A stretch of DNA of 64,000 bases. Origin: Steinernema hermaphroditum (taxonomy: Eukaryota; Nematoda; Chromadorea; Rhabditida; Steinernematidae). The position numbers and the translations under genes are program-made. Below, piece by piece: positions 47,204 to 57,541 of the stretch (the stretch's first letter is position 1; each line of letters starts with the position of its first letter). The notes under the pieces are model-generated. The model saw nothing but the letters and a program-made list of their open reading frames with translations. It did no database searches and was not told where the DNA came from. The stretch covers positions 12,246,092 to 12,310,091 of the forward strand of contig CM059623.1 in assembly GCA_030435675.1 (NCBI GenBank). Direction: 5' to 3'.

Positions 47204-47594
47204 CTTGTAAGTGGCGGCAGCTGGGATTCCGTGGATGCACTTGCTCTTCAAGCTCGCAGTGACCCGAGTGTCGCTGCTTATTGAATCCACAAGGTGTAGA
47301 AGACGAGGGGCACAATGAACGGTTACTATTTATTCACCGATCACTGGCACAAGACGACACAACAGCACAGAACGACCGACCCGCACGTGGTTGCAGTCGC
47401 ACAAAGATTGACTCGAGTGGCGTTCTGCAAAATCCTCCATGTCTAGATTGAAGATGGTGTTTTCGAATGTTCCGTAGACAGTAATGGCAGATGATAGACT
47501 GATTTTGGGCACTGTGGAGAGAAGATTGATCGTTCGCGACTGGTTGCAACGACAACGAATTGTGGCGTTGATCACCTCACTCACATTGGGACAC

Positions 47595-47645
47595 GCCTGA
47601 TGTCGTTCCCTTAAGATCTTCTATCCATACACTGAAAATGTCCGG
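47595..47645 (-). pseudogene. type II exon 4 fragment
   Basis: A TTTTCAG acceptor followed by a frame reading VWIEDLKGTT, then unrelated sequence. This is the first 30-odd bp of an exon 4 of a lost upstream copy, evidence that the type II genes once stood in head-to-tail tandem. The same fragment recurs in the second segmental copy. Confidence 0.65.
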
Positions 47646-47653
47646 TACATTTT

Positions 47654-48202
47654 CGCTGCTACGTTCACGCTGACTTCCCCCTTTCTCTATTAATCTACAA
47701 CTATTTTTACATGGACAGGTTCACGAATAAGCCAATGGGCTTTTGAGTTTAACGTGCACTACCGTATGCCTACCCATGCCGTCGTAAAAATGCTCACATT
47801 TTCAAGCCTCAACCCTCTCAAAACCAGCGTAGTTTAGTTGTGTTCTGATCATTGTGTATGCTGAAGATCGCTGTGCACCGAAGGTTGCGTCACACAGCGT
47901 CCCCATTCCACTCAACGACGCGTCTCTAGATCTTCTTGCTTTCACAGGAACCACATTCATCCGGAGCGATTATTCATAGCGACCATTTATGCCGACGACG
48001 TCTTCAATTCCAGTCCATTAGCACGCATCCGGCTAATCACTTATGTCTCCGTCGGTGAAAAAACACGCCCCAGAGTATCAAAACAGCCCTTTTTACCGGA
48101 TGCTCTCATAAGCCACTTCCCCTCGCTCCGGTGAGAGCCGTCGCATTCGTTATTTTCTCTACGTACAAATCCAACGTCTTGCCCCCGGCCCCAGAGACTA
48201 CG
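47654..48202. other. intergenic
   Basis: No gene or repeat that I can support. Confidence 0.35.
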
Positions 48203-49148
48203 ATGGCCGCCGTGGAGCAGCCCCTCAAGCCTAGCGGTAGGGTTACTGTAGTCATTGCCATTTGCTAGCGTTTAGATCATGACAAACTGTTCGAAAAGGT
48301 GGATAAACCCTTGCCGGACTCGCATGGCCACAATACGGACGCCGAAGACGACCATTACCACGACGACTACTTGGACTCGGAAGTTAGGGAGGCGGACACG
48401 GCAACACCGTATCCTCAAGGAACTCCTCAACGTTCGCATCCATCGAAGGTTCTCGAACGGGAGGATACAAGTAGGCACCGCCAGTGAAATCCTAGATTGG
48501 CTATTTAGATTCAGCCTTCTCGTTGCATAGCGGAAGTCCACGGAAGCCAATAGACACCAACTCAGAGATCGCCGCCGCCGTGGAGATGTCCAAAGCCGCG
48601 CTCCACGGCTCTCCACTCAAGAAGACCTCAAGCGGCCCCTACCTCAATCGTAAAGTCACCGAAGCCCAGATGGCGACCGACTCGTTTCCCAACAGTCCCA
48701 AGAAGCAGAGAACCGAAAGTAAACTCCTAGAGGGAAAGGGGAGCACCGGAGGAACGCCGACTCATCCGGCTCCGCTCAAACCGGAATATCCTCGAGGCAA
48801 GGATGTATGCGCATCCTAAACCACCATGATCATAGTGTACATTTCCGATTTCAGCCACTGGCACTCTATCGACGCACGGCTAGTTCGGAAGAGGAGGAAC
48901 TGAATGAGATCTATGAACAACAGCGTTTGGCCAAGGAGATGGCCAAGAAGAAGGCCGTTGAGAAGGCTGAGAAGAAAGCGGCCGAGAAGAAGGCGGACAA
49001 GAAGGGAAAGGAAAAGGAGAAGGAGGAAGAGCGGAAGAAGAAGAAAAAGAAGAAGCACCAGGGACCGCAGACGGTCACCAGGGACAGCTACTTGGGCGAC
49101 TCGCGCAGAGACACGAAATCGAAGACGAAAGTTTGTATTCTCATGTGA
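48203..49148 (+). CDS. lysine-rich coiled-coil protein with C-terminal CaaX box
   Basis: Exons 48203-48236, 48276-48470, 48509-48804, 48855-49148; 272 residues; I do not recognise the family. The N-terminal half is acidic and His-rich (AEDDHYHDDY) and rich in Ser-Pro (SGSPRKP, GSPLKK, NSPKKQR), likely phosphorylation sites. From about residue 175 a charged helix begins (SSEEEELNEIYEQQRLAKEM) and runs into a Lys/Glu coiled coil with a polybasic KKKKKKK run, ending in KTKVCILM. Cys-Ile-Leu-Met is a CaaX prenylation motif, so with the basic stretch this is probably a membrane-anchored cytoplasmic protein; a paralemmin-like role is conceivable. All introns join in phase. Confidence 0.8.
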
Positions 49149-49724
49149 ATGGCAACTGAGCATTTTATTTTACCGATACTCTATGTCGTGTTGTTCTAGT
49201 GCTGTGTACCGTTATTAAATGTAGTGTTTGTGGGAGTTGGGCATTGTACGATACAGGGTGATCGGAGAAAGAGCGGTACAGGCGAAGAGTCACTTCGGAA
49301 AATTTTCCAAAATGCGCGCTAGCAATTATGGCGTGACTTCGTCCCAGACCTCGATCAAGGACAGGATGCACTTATGCCTCATAGCGCAGGCCTTTAGCTC
49401 CATAGTTGCTGAGCAAAATGTTGCCAAACGCGGACATGGTCGTCACCTATTTCGGCCTTGAAGAATGAAAATATTGCGGAACTCGTGCCACGTCGGACAG
49501 ATCGTGTCGGGACCAATGGTAAAACACATTCTGCAGCCTAAGGTCTCTAAAAGTTTTAAAATATCGGTTGTTCATGACCGGGTCCCTTTAAACAGATTAA
49601 GGTCATTAAGGATCTCTATCACAAATACCCTCATGGAGAAGCCACATAGGTGTCCTAATCGTCAAAATTTGACACTTCGGAGACCTGGTTTGCGGATGGC
49701 TGATGAAAAAATCGCCTCTACGTC
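49149..49724. other. intergenic, target of the LTR element
   Basis: Holds a few open frames of no recognisable type. Its last five bases (ACGTC, 49720-49724) were duplicated by the retrotransposon insertion. Confidence 0.4.
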
Positions 49725-49988
49725 TGTTATGTTCTCAACCTCGTCTAGCGTCTGAGCAGGAGGGAGAACAATGGGGTTACCTCAAACTTGGGTAATTAAA
49801 CCTTTTATAAAAACAAACACGTAACAATAACACGGCACGTTAACATATAGTGGTAGCGCTAACAAGAGAGAGTGAGAGTGACAGGCAGTTGGGCGCACGC
49901 ACTGTATGCAGACTACAGTGCGTGCAGACAGCGTGGCGAGACACAGCCAATTGAACACCTATGATTGTCACACGTTCATGACGTAACA
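49725..49988 (-). repeat. 3' LTR
   Basis: 264 bp, identical by eye to the LTR at 54354-54617. Contains TTTTATAAAAAC, a palindromic TATA-like motif, and CACTGTATGCAGACTACAGTG, an imperfect palindrome. Confidence 0.97.
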
Positions 49989-50000
49989 CCTCCCCCACTT
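49989..50000 (-). other. polypurine tract of the LTR element
   Basis: On the minus strand AAGTGGGGGAGG stands directly before the 3' LTR, as needed to prime plus-strand DNA synthesis. Confidence 0.85.
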
Positions 50001-50014
50001 GGAAGCACATACAA

Positions 50015-53000
50015 TCACAATTGACGAGTTTCCAAGTAGCGTTTGCGGCCAGGATCCAGGATGAGCTTCAGCGGTGCGCGGCGGTGGCGTTGCGATCGTC
50101 TGAGCGGCGGTCCTTGGTCCGGCGGTTGGGTATGAGCGTCGTTTGGTCCCGTCTGAGATCGATCTTCGTTGATATCGTCCGGGCGCCCACTAGATTCGCT
50201 TCCAAGTTGTTGTTCGGCCAGGGGATCCACTGCGGTCGTCTGTTTCGGGATTTTGAAGGCGTCTAAGAGAAGGTGGAGATCGGCATCGTCCGTTGCGTAG
50301 TGGAATCGCTTCCGCAGCTGGTTGATATGGCGTCGATGTCGACGTCCATCGGCTTCTACCAGGTACATCCTCGAACCAAGACGTCTGAGCACGGTTGCGT
50401 CCTTCCAATCGGGTGTACGCTTGAACCCATACGACGTTGACATCTGGACGGTGTCTCCGGGTCGGAAGCGACGGTCCTTCACACGGTGCTGCTTGTTGAA
50501 GGCGGTTTCCATCCTCCGGTCCTTCCGAATTGGTGAGGCTTCGACAGGATTGATCATGTCATGCACCGTTCGGAATTTGCGTCCCATCAGTTTCTCAGCG
50601 GGCGACGTACCATCAGGTCGGGGTGTCGTGCGGTAGGCGGACAGGAACTCGTTGATGATTTGCTTCATCCTTCCTCCCCCGGCCAAGAGCTTTTTCGTAG
50701 TTCGCTTGAAAGTGTCCACGAAACGTTCAGCTTGGCCATTCGACTGCGGATGGTACGGCGGCGACTTGATGTGTTGAATCCCTCGTCTGAGGCAGAACAA
50801 TGAGAATTCTTCGCTGCAAAACTGAGATCCATTGTCGGAGACGAGAACTTCCGGCAGTCCATGTTGAGTGAAGAGGTCGTCTAAGACTTCGGTCGTCTTC
50901 TTCGACGTTGTGGTCTTCATCGGGATCACTTCTGGCCATTTGGAGAGAGCGTCGACGACGATCAGGTACCAGATGTCGTCTAAGGGACCGGCGAAGTCGA
51001 TGTGGAGTCGTTGCCAGGGCTTCGTCGGGAGGTTCCATGACGAGAGTGGCGCTAGTTCTGGCTTCTTCGCGGCGTTTGCGCAGGGCGCGCAGCTTCGGAC
51101 GAAGTCTTCGACATCTTCGTTCATCTGCGGCCAAAATACCATTTTCCTTGCCAGGCGTTTCATGCGTTCCATGCCTGGGTGTCCTCGGTGAAGTTGTTTC
51201 AGCATCCTGCGGCGTAGTTTGGCTGGGAGTACAACACGGTCGGCAAGCATTAAGCAGTCCGAAAAAACGGAAAGTTCCTGACGTCTGAGGTAGAAACATT
51301 GGAGCGGAGAGTTACGTAGCTGGTCCAATCTTCCTTCAGACAGGAGCTTCTTGACGAGGCACAGGTCTTCGTCTTCTTCCGTAGCTTGGGTGACTTCTTC
51401 GTGAGTCACTGGAAGTCCGTCTAAGAGTGGTGAGTTGGGACTTGACGTGAAGGCTGCGATGACGGCGTCTTCTTGGTCCATGGAGCGTTCGGCGATGAGT
51501 CTTGAGAGAGCGTCGGCCTGTCCAAATTCGGTCGTCCTCCGGTACTCGATGTTGAATTCGTAGCCCAAGAGAGTCGTTGCCCATCTCTGTAGCCTTGCGG
51601 CGGTGTACGACGGAATTCCGGTCTTGGAGCCGAAGATCTTGAGGAGCGGCATGTGGTCCGTCAGGAGCGTGAAGCGGCGTCCCCAAATCATCCTGTGGAA
51701 CTTCCTGACGGCGCTGACGAGGGCGAGCCCTTCCTTCTCAATTTGCGAGTAGTTGCGTTCGGCGTCTGAGAGGGTTCTTGCGGCGTGTGCGACAGCCTTT
51801 TCCGTTCCATCGGGAAAGCGGTGTGAGATGACGTAGCCGATTCCATATTGAGAAGCATCGGCGGCGACCACGATCGGCAGGTTCGGGTCGTAGTGGACCA
51901 ACAGCAGGTCGGAGAGAAGCGTGTTCTTGATAGCTTCGACGGCTTGCATCTGGTCAGGTCCAAAATACCATTCGACGTCCTTCTTGAGTAGTCCGTCTAA
52001 GGGTGCACGCATGCGGTGCAAGTTCGGCACGAATGAGGCGTAATAGTTGACCATTCCCAGGAACGAGCGCAGCTGGGAGGCGTCTTCCGGTTGGGGCATC
52101 TTCTTGATGGCTTCGGTCTTCTTGGGATCGGGAAGATGACCTTCCTTTGAGATGATTCGTCCAAGATACTTGATTTGCTCTAATCCGAACGAGCACTTCT
52201 CCATTTGGAGGCGGAATCCGGCTTCATTGAGACGTCTGAGAACTTCCAGTACGTTCTTGTCGTGTTCTTCAATGGTCCGTCCAGTCACGATGACATCGTC
52301 TAAGTACGCAGCGGCTCCGGCGGCACCAGCGAGAACGGTGTCCATGATTTGTTGGAAGATTCCGGGCGCGGACTTGATGCCAAACGCGAGACGGTTGTAT
52401 GCGAAGAGCCCGCGGTGTGTGTTGATCACAGCGAGCTTCCTTGAATCTTCGTCCAGTTCGACTTGAAGATAGGCGTCGCGAAGGTCGATTTGCGAAAATC
52501 GGACCCCTCCTGAGAGAGTTGCGAAGATTGAAGCAGGCAGCGGCAGCGGGTGATGGTAATCTTCTAAGGCTTCATTCAGTCCTGTGGAGAAATCGGCACA
52601 GACGCGTAGTTTCCCGTTTGCCTTCTTCACAACCACGATGGGTGCGGCCCATGATGACGTCTGAATCTTGGAGAGTGTTCCCATGGCTTGCAGACGGTCC
52701 AGTTCTTCGTCGATTGTTGCTTCGGCGTGGAACGGCACGGGGCGTGGGCGGCAAAACTTGGGTTTGGCGTCCTTCTTGAGCGTCAGTTGAGCCTTCATCG
52801 TGCGGCAGTGTCCATGGCTTCCGTCCGTTAGGTGCGGGAACATCTTCCGGATGTCGTCTGAGAAGCTGGGCTTCTGTGTCTCCAGAGAGTGGACGTTGGC
52901 GGCGATTTGTTGCAGCATGGAGTGGGTCATGTCCATGAACCCAATTTGCTTCAGCCAGGGAAGGCCCAGTAGGTCGGCGCCTTCGGTTTCCTTCCAAACG

Positions 53001-54229
53001 TAGCAGCAGCCATGTTGCGTCTGAGAGGATCCCAGTTGATAGGTGCACTTGAATACTCCTTTCAGGCTGCGTGGTTCACCGGTCGCGGTCCTTGCGGTGA
53101 CGTCGGGCTTGTCCAGTGGCGGTGAGCCCAAACTCTTCCACGTCTGAGGCGCAATGACTGTGATGTCGGCTGCAGTATCCACCAAAAACCGAATGTTGTC
53201 TTCGTTGATCTTGATGGTGGTGTAGGCTCGGCCCGTTGTGGCGGTTGATCCGGATGTGGCTGAGACACGGACGCTGTTGATCTTCCTAGCAGCGGATTTC
53301 TTCGCTTTGTCGCAGAACTCTTGTATGTGGCCTTTCTGATGACATTGAGAGCATCTTGCTGGCGATTTGGTGCACTCGCGAGAGTGGTGGTCACCTTTGC
53401 AGTTCCAGCATTGACGTGTCCAAGCGGTTCGGACCTTCTTCGTGGCCTGCTTGGTCAGCCGGCGTTTGTCCACAGCGAACGTCTGAGTGGGAGTGGGCTT
53501 GTCGGCAATGAGCTTCTTGTCCATGTTGACTGTCTGGACGCGGCCGCATTCCTTGACGAGGTCCATGAGCTTGAGCGCTGGGTCTTGCGACATCTTGTTA
53601 AGCGCGACTGTGCGCAGTTGCTCATCGCCAGGGTTGCTGAGTCCAGAGACGAAAAGCAGGCACTTGAATTCATCTTCTTCCATAGTCTTGAATTGGAACT
53701 TCTGAGACAAATGGTTGATGCGCGCTCCGTACGTTGCGACGTCTTCTGAGTGGATACGCTTGGTCCGCAAGATGTTGTGGCGAATGTTGAACAGCGTCTC
53801 AGTTGCAGTGAAGACTTCCTTCAGCTGGTCCACGAGGGCGTTGAACGCCATGTCCTTCGGCTTCACGGGTGCCACGACGTGTGTCAAGCGTTGATAAGCT
53901 TGTTCGTCTAGCTTGCGCAGCAGGAGGCGGCTACGGGTGTCGTCGGACCATTGTGCGGCGTCCTTCTCGAATATGTCGCCATATCGGTCCCACCAGTTAG
54001 CGAACGTTTGATCCTCTTCCGGATCATAGTGGAACGTCTGAATTGCTTGGGCGAGTTCTTCCAAACGTGCTGCTTGCGGTGACGGCGTGGGCACGTTCTG
54101 GCTGCACGGCTGGGTGGTCGGCTCGGTGGTAAGCTTCTTCATGAGCTGCTCCATGCGTGCGTCTTGTTGTTCCATACGGGCGTTCTGTTGTTCCATGTTC
54201 GCGACCATACGCTCCAGGAGTGCTTCCAT
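50015..54229 (-). CDS. gag-pol polyprotein of a Ty3/gypsy retrotransposon
   Basis: One uninterrupted 1404-residue frame; gag and pol are fused with no frameshift. In order (approximate residues): coiled-coil N terminus (MEQQNARMEQQDARMEQ); gag matrix-like region; two CCHC zinc knuckles (CWNCKGDHHSREC and CSQCHQKGHIQEFC, 275-305); aspartic protease with the active site as FLVDTAADITV (about 350; DTA instead of DTG/DSG); reverse transcriptase with YLDDV (about 640); RNase H starting VVAADASQYG (about 790) and the TDHMPL block; integrase with an HHCC finger (HRGHPG...C-x2-C, about 1010-1050) and DDE positions HIDFAG, SDNGSQF and QSNGQAERF (about 1080-1170). All catalytic residues look intact. 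No env frame follows. Confidence 0.97.
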   Translation of the reverse strand: MEALLERMVANMEQQNARMEQQDARMEQLMKKLTTEPTTQPCSQNVPTPSPQAARLEELAQAIQTFHYDPEEDQTFANWWDRYGDIFEKDAAQWSDDTRSRLLLRKLDEQAYQRLTHVVAPVKPKDMAFNALVDQLKEVFTATETLFNIRHNILRTKRIHSEDVATYGARINHLSQKFQFKTMEEDEFKCLLFVSGLSNPGDEQLRTVALNKMSQDPALKLMDLVKECGRVQTVNMDKKLIADKPTPTQTFAVDKRRLTKQATKKVRTAWTRQCWNCKGDHHSRECTKSPARCSQCHQKGHIQEFCDKAKKSAARKINSVRVSATSGSTATTGRAYTTIKINEDNIRFLVDTAADITVIAPQTWKSLGSPPLDKPDVTARTATGEPRSLKGVFKCTYQLGSSQTQHGCCYVWKETEGADLLGLPWLKQIGFMDMTHSMLQQIAANVHSLETQKPSFSDDIRKMFPHLTDGSHGHCRTMKAQLTLKKDAKPKFCRPRPVPFHAEATIDEELDRLQAMGTLSKIQTSSWAAPIVVVKKANGKLRVCADFSTGLNEALEDYHHPLPLPASIFATLSGGVRFSQIDLRDAYLQVELDEDSRKLAVINTHRGLFAYNRLAFGIKSAPGIFQQIMDTVLAGAAGAAAYLDDVIVTGRTIEEHDKNVLEVLRRLNEAGFRLQMEKCSFGLEQIKYLGRIISKEGHLPDPKKTEAIKKMPQPEDASQLRSFLGMVNYYASFVPNLHRMRAPLDGLLKKDVEWYFGPDQMQAVEAIKNTLLSDLLLVHYDPNLPIVVAADASQYGIGYVISHRFPDGTEKAVAHAARTLSDAERNYSQIEKEGLALVSAVRKFHRMIWGRRFTLLTDHMPLLKIFGSKTGIPSYTAARLQRWATTLLGYEFNIEYRRTTEFGQADALSRLIAERSMDQEDAVIAAFTSSPNSPLLDGLPVTHEEVTQATEEDEDLCLVKKLLSEGRLDQLRNSPLQCFYLRRQELSVFSDCLMLADRVVLPAKLRRRMLKQLHRGHPGMERMKRLARKMVFWPQMNEDVEDFVRSCAPCANAAKKPELAPLSSWNLPTKPWQRLHIDFAGPLDDIWYLIVVDALSKWPEVIPMKTTTSKKTTEVLDDLFTQHGLPEVLVSDNGSQFCSEEFSLFCLRRGIQHIKSPPYHPQSNGQAERFVDTFKRTTKKLLAGGGRMKQIINEFLSAYRTTPRPDGTSPAEKLMGRKFRTVHDMINPVEASPIRKDRRMETAFNKQHRVKDRRFRPGDTVQMSTSYGFKRTPDWKDATVLRRLGSRMYLVEADGRRHRRHINQLRKRFHYATDDADLHLLLDAFKIPKQTTAVDPLAEQQLGSESSGRPDDINEDRSQTGPNDAHTQPPDQGPPLRRSQRHRRAPLKLILDPGRKRYLETRQL

Positions 54230-54334
54230 TTTGGTTTAACCGTCTGAGGAGTTTGTGAGCTTGATGAACTTGTGGCGGCTGACGGGCTTCGGAAGGCTGG
54301 GCTTCGCAGTTGACGTCTGAGTTGCGCGGAGTTC

Positions 54335-54353
54335 TTCAGATCTGATCGCCAGT
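54335..54353 (-). other. candidate primer-binding site
   Basis: On the minus strand CTGGCGATCAGATCTGAAG follows the 5' LTR directly; TGG at the second base fits pairing to a tRNA 3' CCA end. The cognate tRNA was not identified. Confidence 0.5.
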
Positions 54354-54617
54354 TGTTATGTTCTCAACCTCGTCTAGCGTCTGAGCAGGAGGGAGAACAA
54401 TGGGGTTACCTCAAACTTGGGTAATTAAACCTTTTATAAAAACAAACACGTAACAATAACACGGCACGTTAACATATAGTGGTAGCGCTAACAAGAGAGA
54501 GTGAGAGTGACAGGCAGTTGGGCGCACGCACTGTATGCAGACTACAGTGCGTGCAGACAGCGTGGCGAGACACAGCCAATTGAACACCTATGATTGTCAC
54601 ACGTTCATGACGTAACA
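54354..54617 (-). repeat. 5' LTR
   Basis: 264 bp; upstream LTR of the minus-strand element, followed on the outer side by the target duplication ACGTC. Confidence 0.97.
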
Positions 54618-54703
54618 ACGTCGATGAGTGGCCCTAGTGGTGTGACAGCTTCGGCAATAGACAAATAACAGTTTTTAATTTTAAATTCCAAAAATATTTC
54701 GGT

Positions 54704-56781
54704 CTACTCTTCTTCTTTAATATTCATGTCCAATATGTCTTCGTCGTCACTGTATGCATCTGGAAGAGGTTGATCGAGTTGTCGACATGCCAAACGTTGA
54801 CGAATGACCATCAAACGCTCGGCGTTCTCTTGTGGCAAATTGCTACATTGGGGATTACAGAGCAAGTGCGTCAATGAGGAGAAAGCGCGCTCTGGTTCGG
54901 CAGAGCTGCAGCAGACAGATAGATATCGTTGAGCCAGAGAGTAGAGACGAGGAAGACGGTTTTTTCGACGTTTCCAAAACGATAGTACACTCTCGATGGA
55001 CATCTCATTGGTTTTTGGATCGGGCATTGGTAGTTGTTCAGCTAGCGCATCACTTGAATAAGTTTCGATTTCGTTGTCGATTGTCGAAGTCGCACTGCCG
55101 TCAGAATCACAGCTGCGGCGATTCCAGGAGTTCCAGCCATCTTCTTCGTTATCTGTTGCCATCGAACTGTCGAAATCAGAGGTCGAAGGGAGGCTGTCCG
55201 AAGACACGGCCGTTTTCTCGCACATATCGGCGGTCAACTGACGAGATCGTGTCCAGTCGATCCGCTCCAAGATGTTCGGGTGGTTAACGAAGCGCGGGTC
55301 CAAGAAGGTGCAGATCAGCAAAAAGTCGTTCTTCAAGTATTCGACTTTGTACTTCTTGATGGCGTAGAGAATGACCTTATTTAGTTCCCGATAAAGTAAA
55401 GTCGTCGACGGCGCTTGTGCTCTCTTCCCACAGTAATCCTCGACTCGTCGAATCAAGTAGAAGATCATGGAAGCGCATGAACGTCGACCTTCCGCCTAAG
55501 TAGTTGCTTTTGAACGATCATATTGCAAAGAGTGCACATACCAACAGGCAAATGTCATTCAGGAACTTTAACGTTTTACACAATGTATTGATTTCCGCCA
55601 TATCCATGCTAAGGGCCGCACGGATAGCGACGCCTACAATCGATTTGCTGACTTCTGGAAGTCTGATGAATTCGCGTAACTTCTGTTCGGCATTGCAGAA
55701 GGTCTGCATCATTTCGTATGTCGAATTCCATCTTGTTGAATTCGGCTAAAAGACCACGTTACTAAAGATACCATGGAAGATAACCAACCATCTTGAGCAC
55801 CTTTCCACCTACAAAGTTCTTCAAACGTTTGTAGATCATAGGGTTGTTTTTTAAGGTCATCGCGGCCATTTTGATCTGAGTGACGATTCTAAAGACAGGG
55901 CGAACCGTGATGCCTTCCTTTACGCATAAATTCAGAACTCGACAAAAACAATCGACACTGAAGTAAGGATGGTGATTAGGAGCATCTCGGAGACATTCAC
56001 GAACCTCGGTAGACCCATAATTCGTCCGAGCTTGATCGCGTTGGCTCCACCGTCACATGTCAGCGCTACTAGATCTTCTCGCTTGATCGCATAACGCCGC
56101 AAGTGGCTATAAATTACTGTCCGCAGGTTTTCCGCCATCGCGCGCTCACTGTCGAGTGAGATGACAGCTATGCGAACAGTTTGGTGTTCAAATGCCGAAT
56201 TAATCAGTGTGGCTGTGACACTGGAATGTAGAGGAACAGAATATACGCTATCTGGGGGACGACACGTACCTCAGAAAGTGATATGAGCCCTCCGTAAATC
56301 CATCAAAGCATAAAGAAATCTTCTGCTTCTGGAGGACGCTTTTGAGTTCATGTTCGCATTGCGCAGCTTCTCGGACCAGGATTTCATCGCGCAGCTTCTT
56401 CCTACTAATCGTCTAAGACGATAAAACTCCGAAATAATTGTGGAAACCGAACAATACCTTCTGATGACCTCCGGCTGTAGTGATTAGATGTAAGAACTCT
56501 GGTGAGTCGACCGCCTGGAAGGGTACTCCGTACGCCACAAAGAAGGTCAGCACTGCTGACTCGTAAGCTTCCGTTTCGTCGACTTCGGGAGCCTTCAGCC
56601 GTGGCCGTTTTCGGAACGGCTGGTCCGCGTCGTCTTCTTTGTGTTTTTCGCGGTAGTGGAACAGCATATTGCTGGTGGATCCAGTCTTTTTATAGCTTCT
56701 GTTGCACCCGTCCGCCAAACAGTAATAACGCCCATCGCGTTCCTCGTAATGTTGGTACACTTCACTTGTGAGGTTTGGCAT
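54704..56781 (-). CDS. hAT-superfamily transposase with BED zinc finger, intact
   Basis: Six exons (56458-56781, 56270-56412, 56005-56220, 55789-55957, 55542-55745, 54704-55495) join in phase to 615 residues. N-terminal BED-type finger (CLADGC ... HYREKH, residues 21-48); RNase H-like core with the first Asp in LCFDGFTEGS, the second in LTCDGGANAIKLGR, then CFCRVLNLCV; STRWNSTYEMMQ (hAT hallmark); and a C-terminal dimerisation region with the catalytic Glu in AEPERAFSSLTHLL. No stop or frameshift, so either an active transposon or a domesticated gene; five spliceosomal introns are many for a transposon. Terminal inverted repeats were not found at either end. The LTR element inserted 86 bp past its stop. 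Confidence 0.88.
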
Positions 56782-57541
56782 TTTGCAACTCTGGAAGCGA
56801 CATGGAGATCATCTCATACTAACCGCAAACTCGATGCGATTACCAAAGGAAAAAGAAACGAGAAACAAGAAAGTGACCAAAGGAAGGGGTACAGGAAATT
56901 CAGTCGATTCAGCCGGTCATCTCCCATTTCTGTTGGGAATTATACAGCATAAATAGGCGCCGCTTCAATCGTATCATCAATCGTAAGAAACGACTGACGA
57001 TTTAACGCTATTCGAATCAATCGACTCGTCAATCGATTCAATCGGCAATTCAGTCGGACAGAGAGTCAGACAAACAGAGAGAAGGTGGAACGCCGCTTTC
57101 ACACCCGACCGACGGTCTTGTTGAATTGCAGACTGAATCGATTGATGAGTCGATTGCCGATTGAATCGAATCGGCACTCGGCGAAGAGAGTCAGACGAAC
57201 ATTTGGAAGATGAGTGCTAATCGATTGATATGGTTGCCTGAATCGTCAATCGTCAATTGGACTGACGATTCGATTCTGTTGAGCTCTGTCAAGAGAAGAC
57301 TAATTTTATTCTATACAACAACACAAAGAGGGGGCGGGGAGCGTCTGAAAAGTGCATCATCGCAGTCGGCGACACAATCATCCCAATCGTGTGGTGTACA
57401 GAATTAGTGAGGCAACTCCCGAGGTGTCGCCTTAAGTAGAAAGTGATAATCTTTTTGAGGAAATCTGAGGAACGACTACGGAATATATACATAAATAGAA
57501 TAGGCGTTAGAATACATAAATATTGTGCAATATATCCAGCA
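56782..57541. other. intergenic with imperfect inverted repeat
   Basis: About 56975-57060 and 57120-57205 form an imperfect inverted repeat built from AATCGATTGA-type units (CAATCGATTCAATCGGCAAT and its complement), also each self-complementary. No gene seen. Confidence 0.5.

Larger units (their letters stand above)
46296..47653. repeat. 1.36-kb segmental duplication, copy 1
   Basis: Almost identical to 62125-63482, with a constant offset of 15,829 bp over the whole length and the same orientation. Starts at TGCAACACGGCAACC and ends at TCCGGTACATTT. It carries a complete type II family gene, its 5' flank, and a fragment of exon 4 of another copy at about 47595-47640. A mariner relic ends 180 bp to the left. 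Confidence 0.92.
49725..54617 (-). mobile_element. complete Ty3/gypsy LTR retrotransposon
   Basis: A 4,893-bp element with 264-bp LTRs that begin TGTTATG and end CGTAACA, flanked by the 5-bp target duplication ACGTC (49720-49724 and 54618-54622). The two LTRs look identical throughout, and the single gag-pol frame is open over 1404 codons; both point to a recent insertion. It lies 86 bp from the hAT transposase gene. Confidence 0.97.

Noticed and set aside
50021..53749. Many open frames over 60 codons on both strands within the retrotransposon
   Set aside because: All overlap the intact gag-pol frame and have no motifs of their own.
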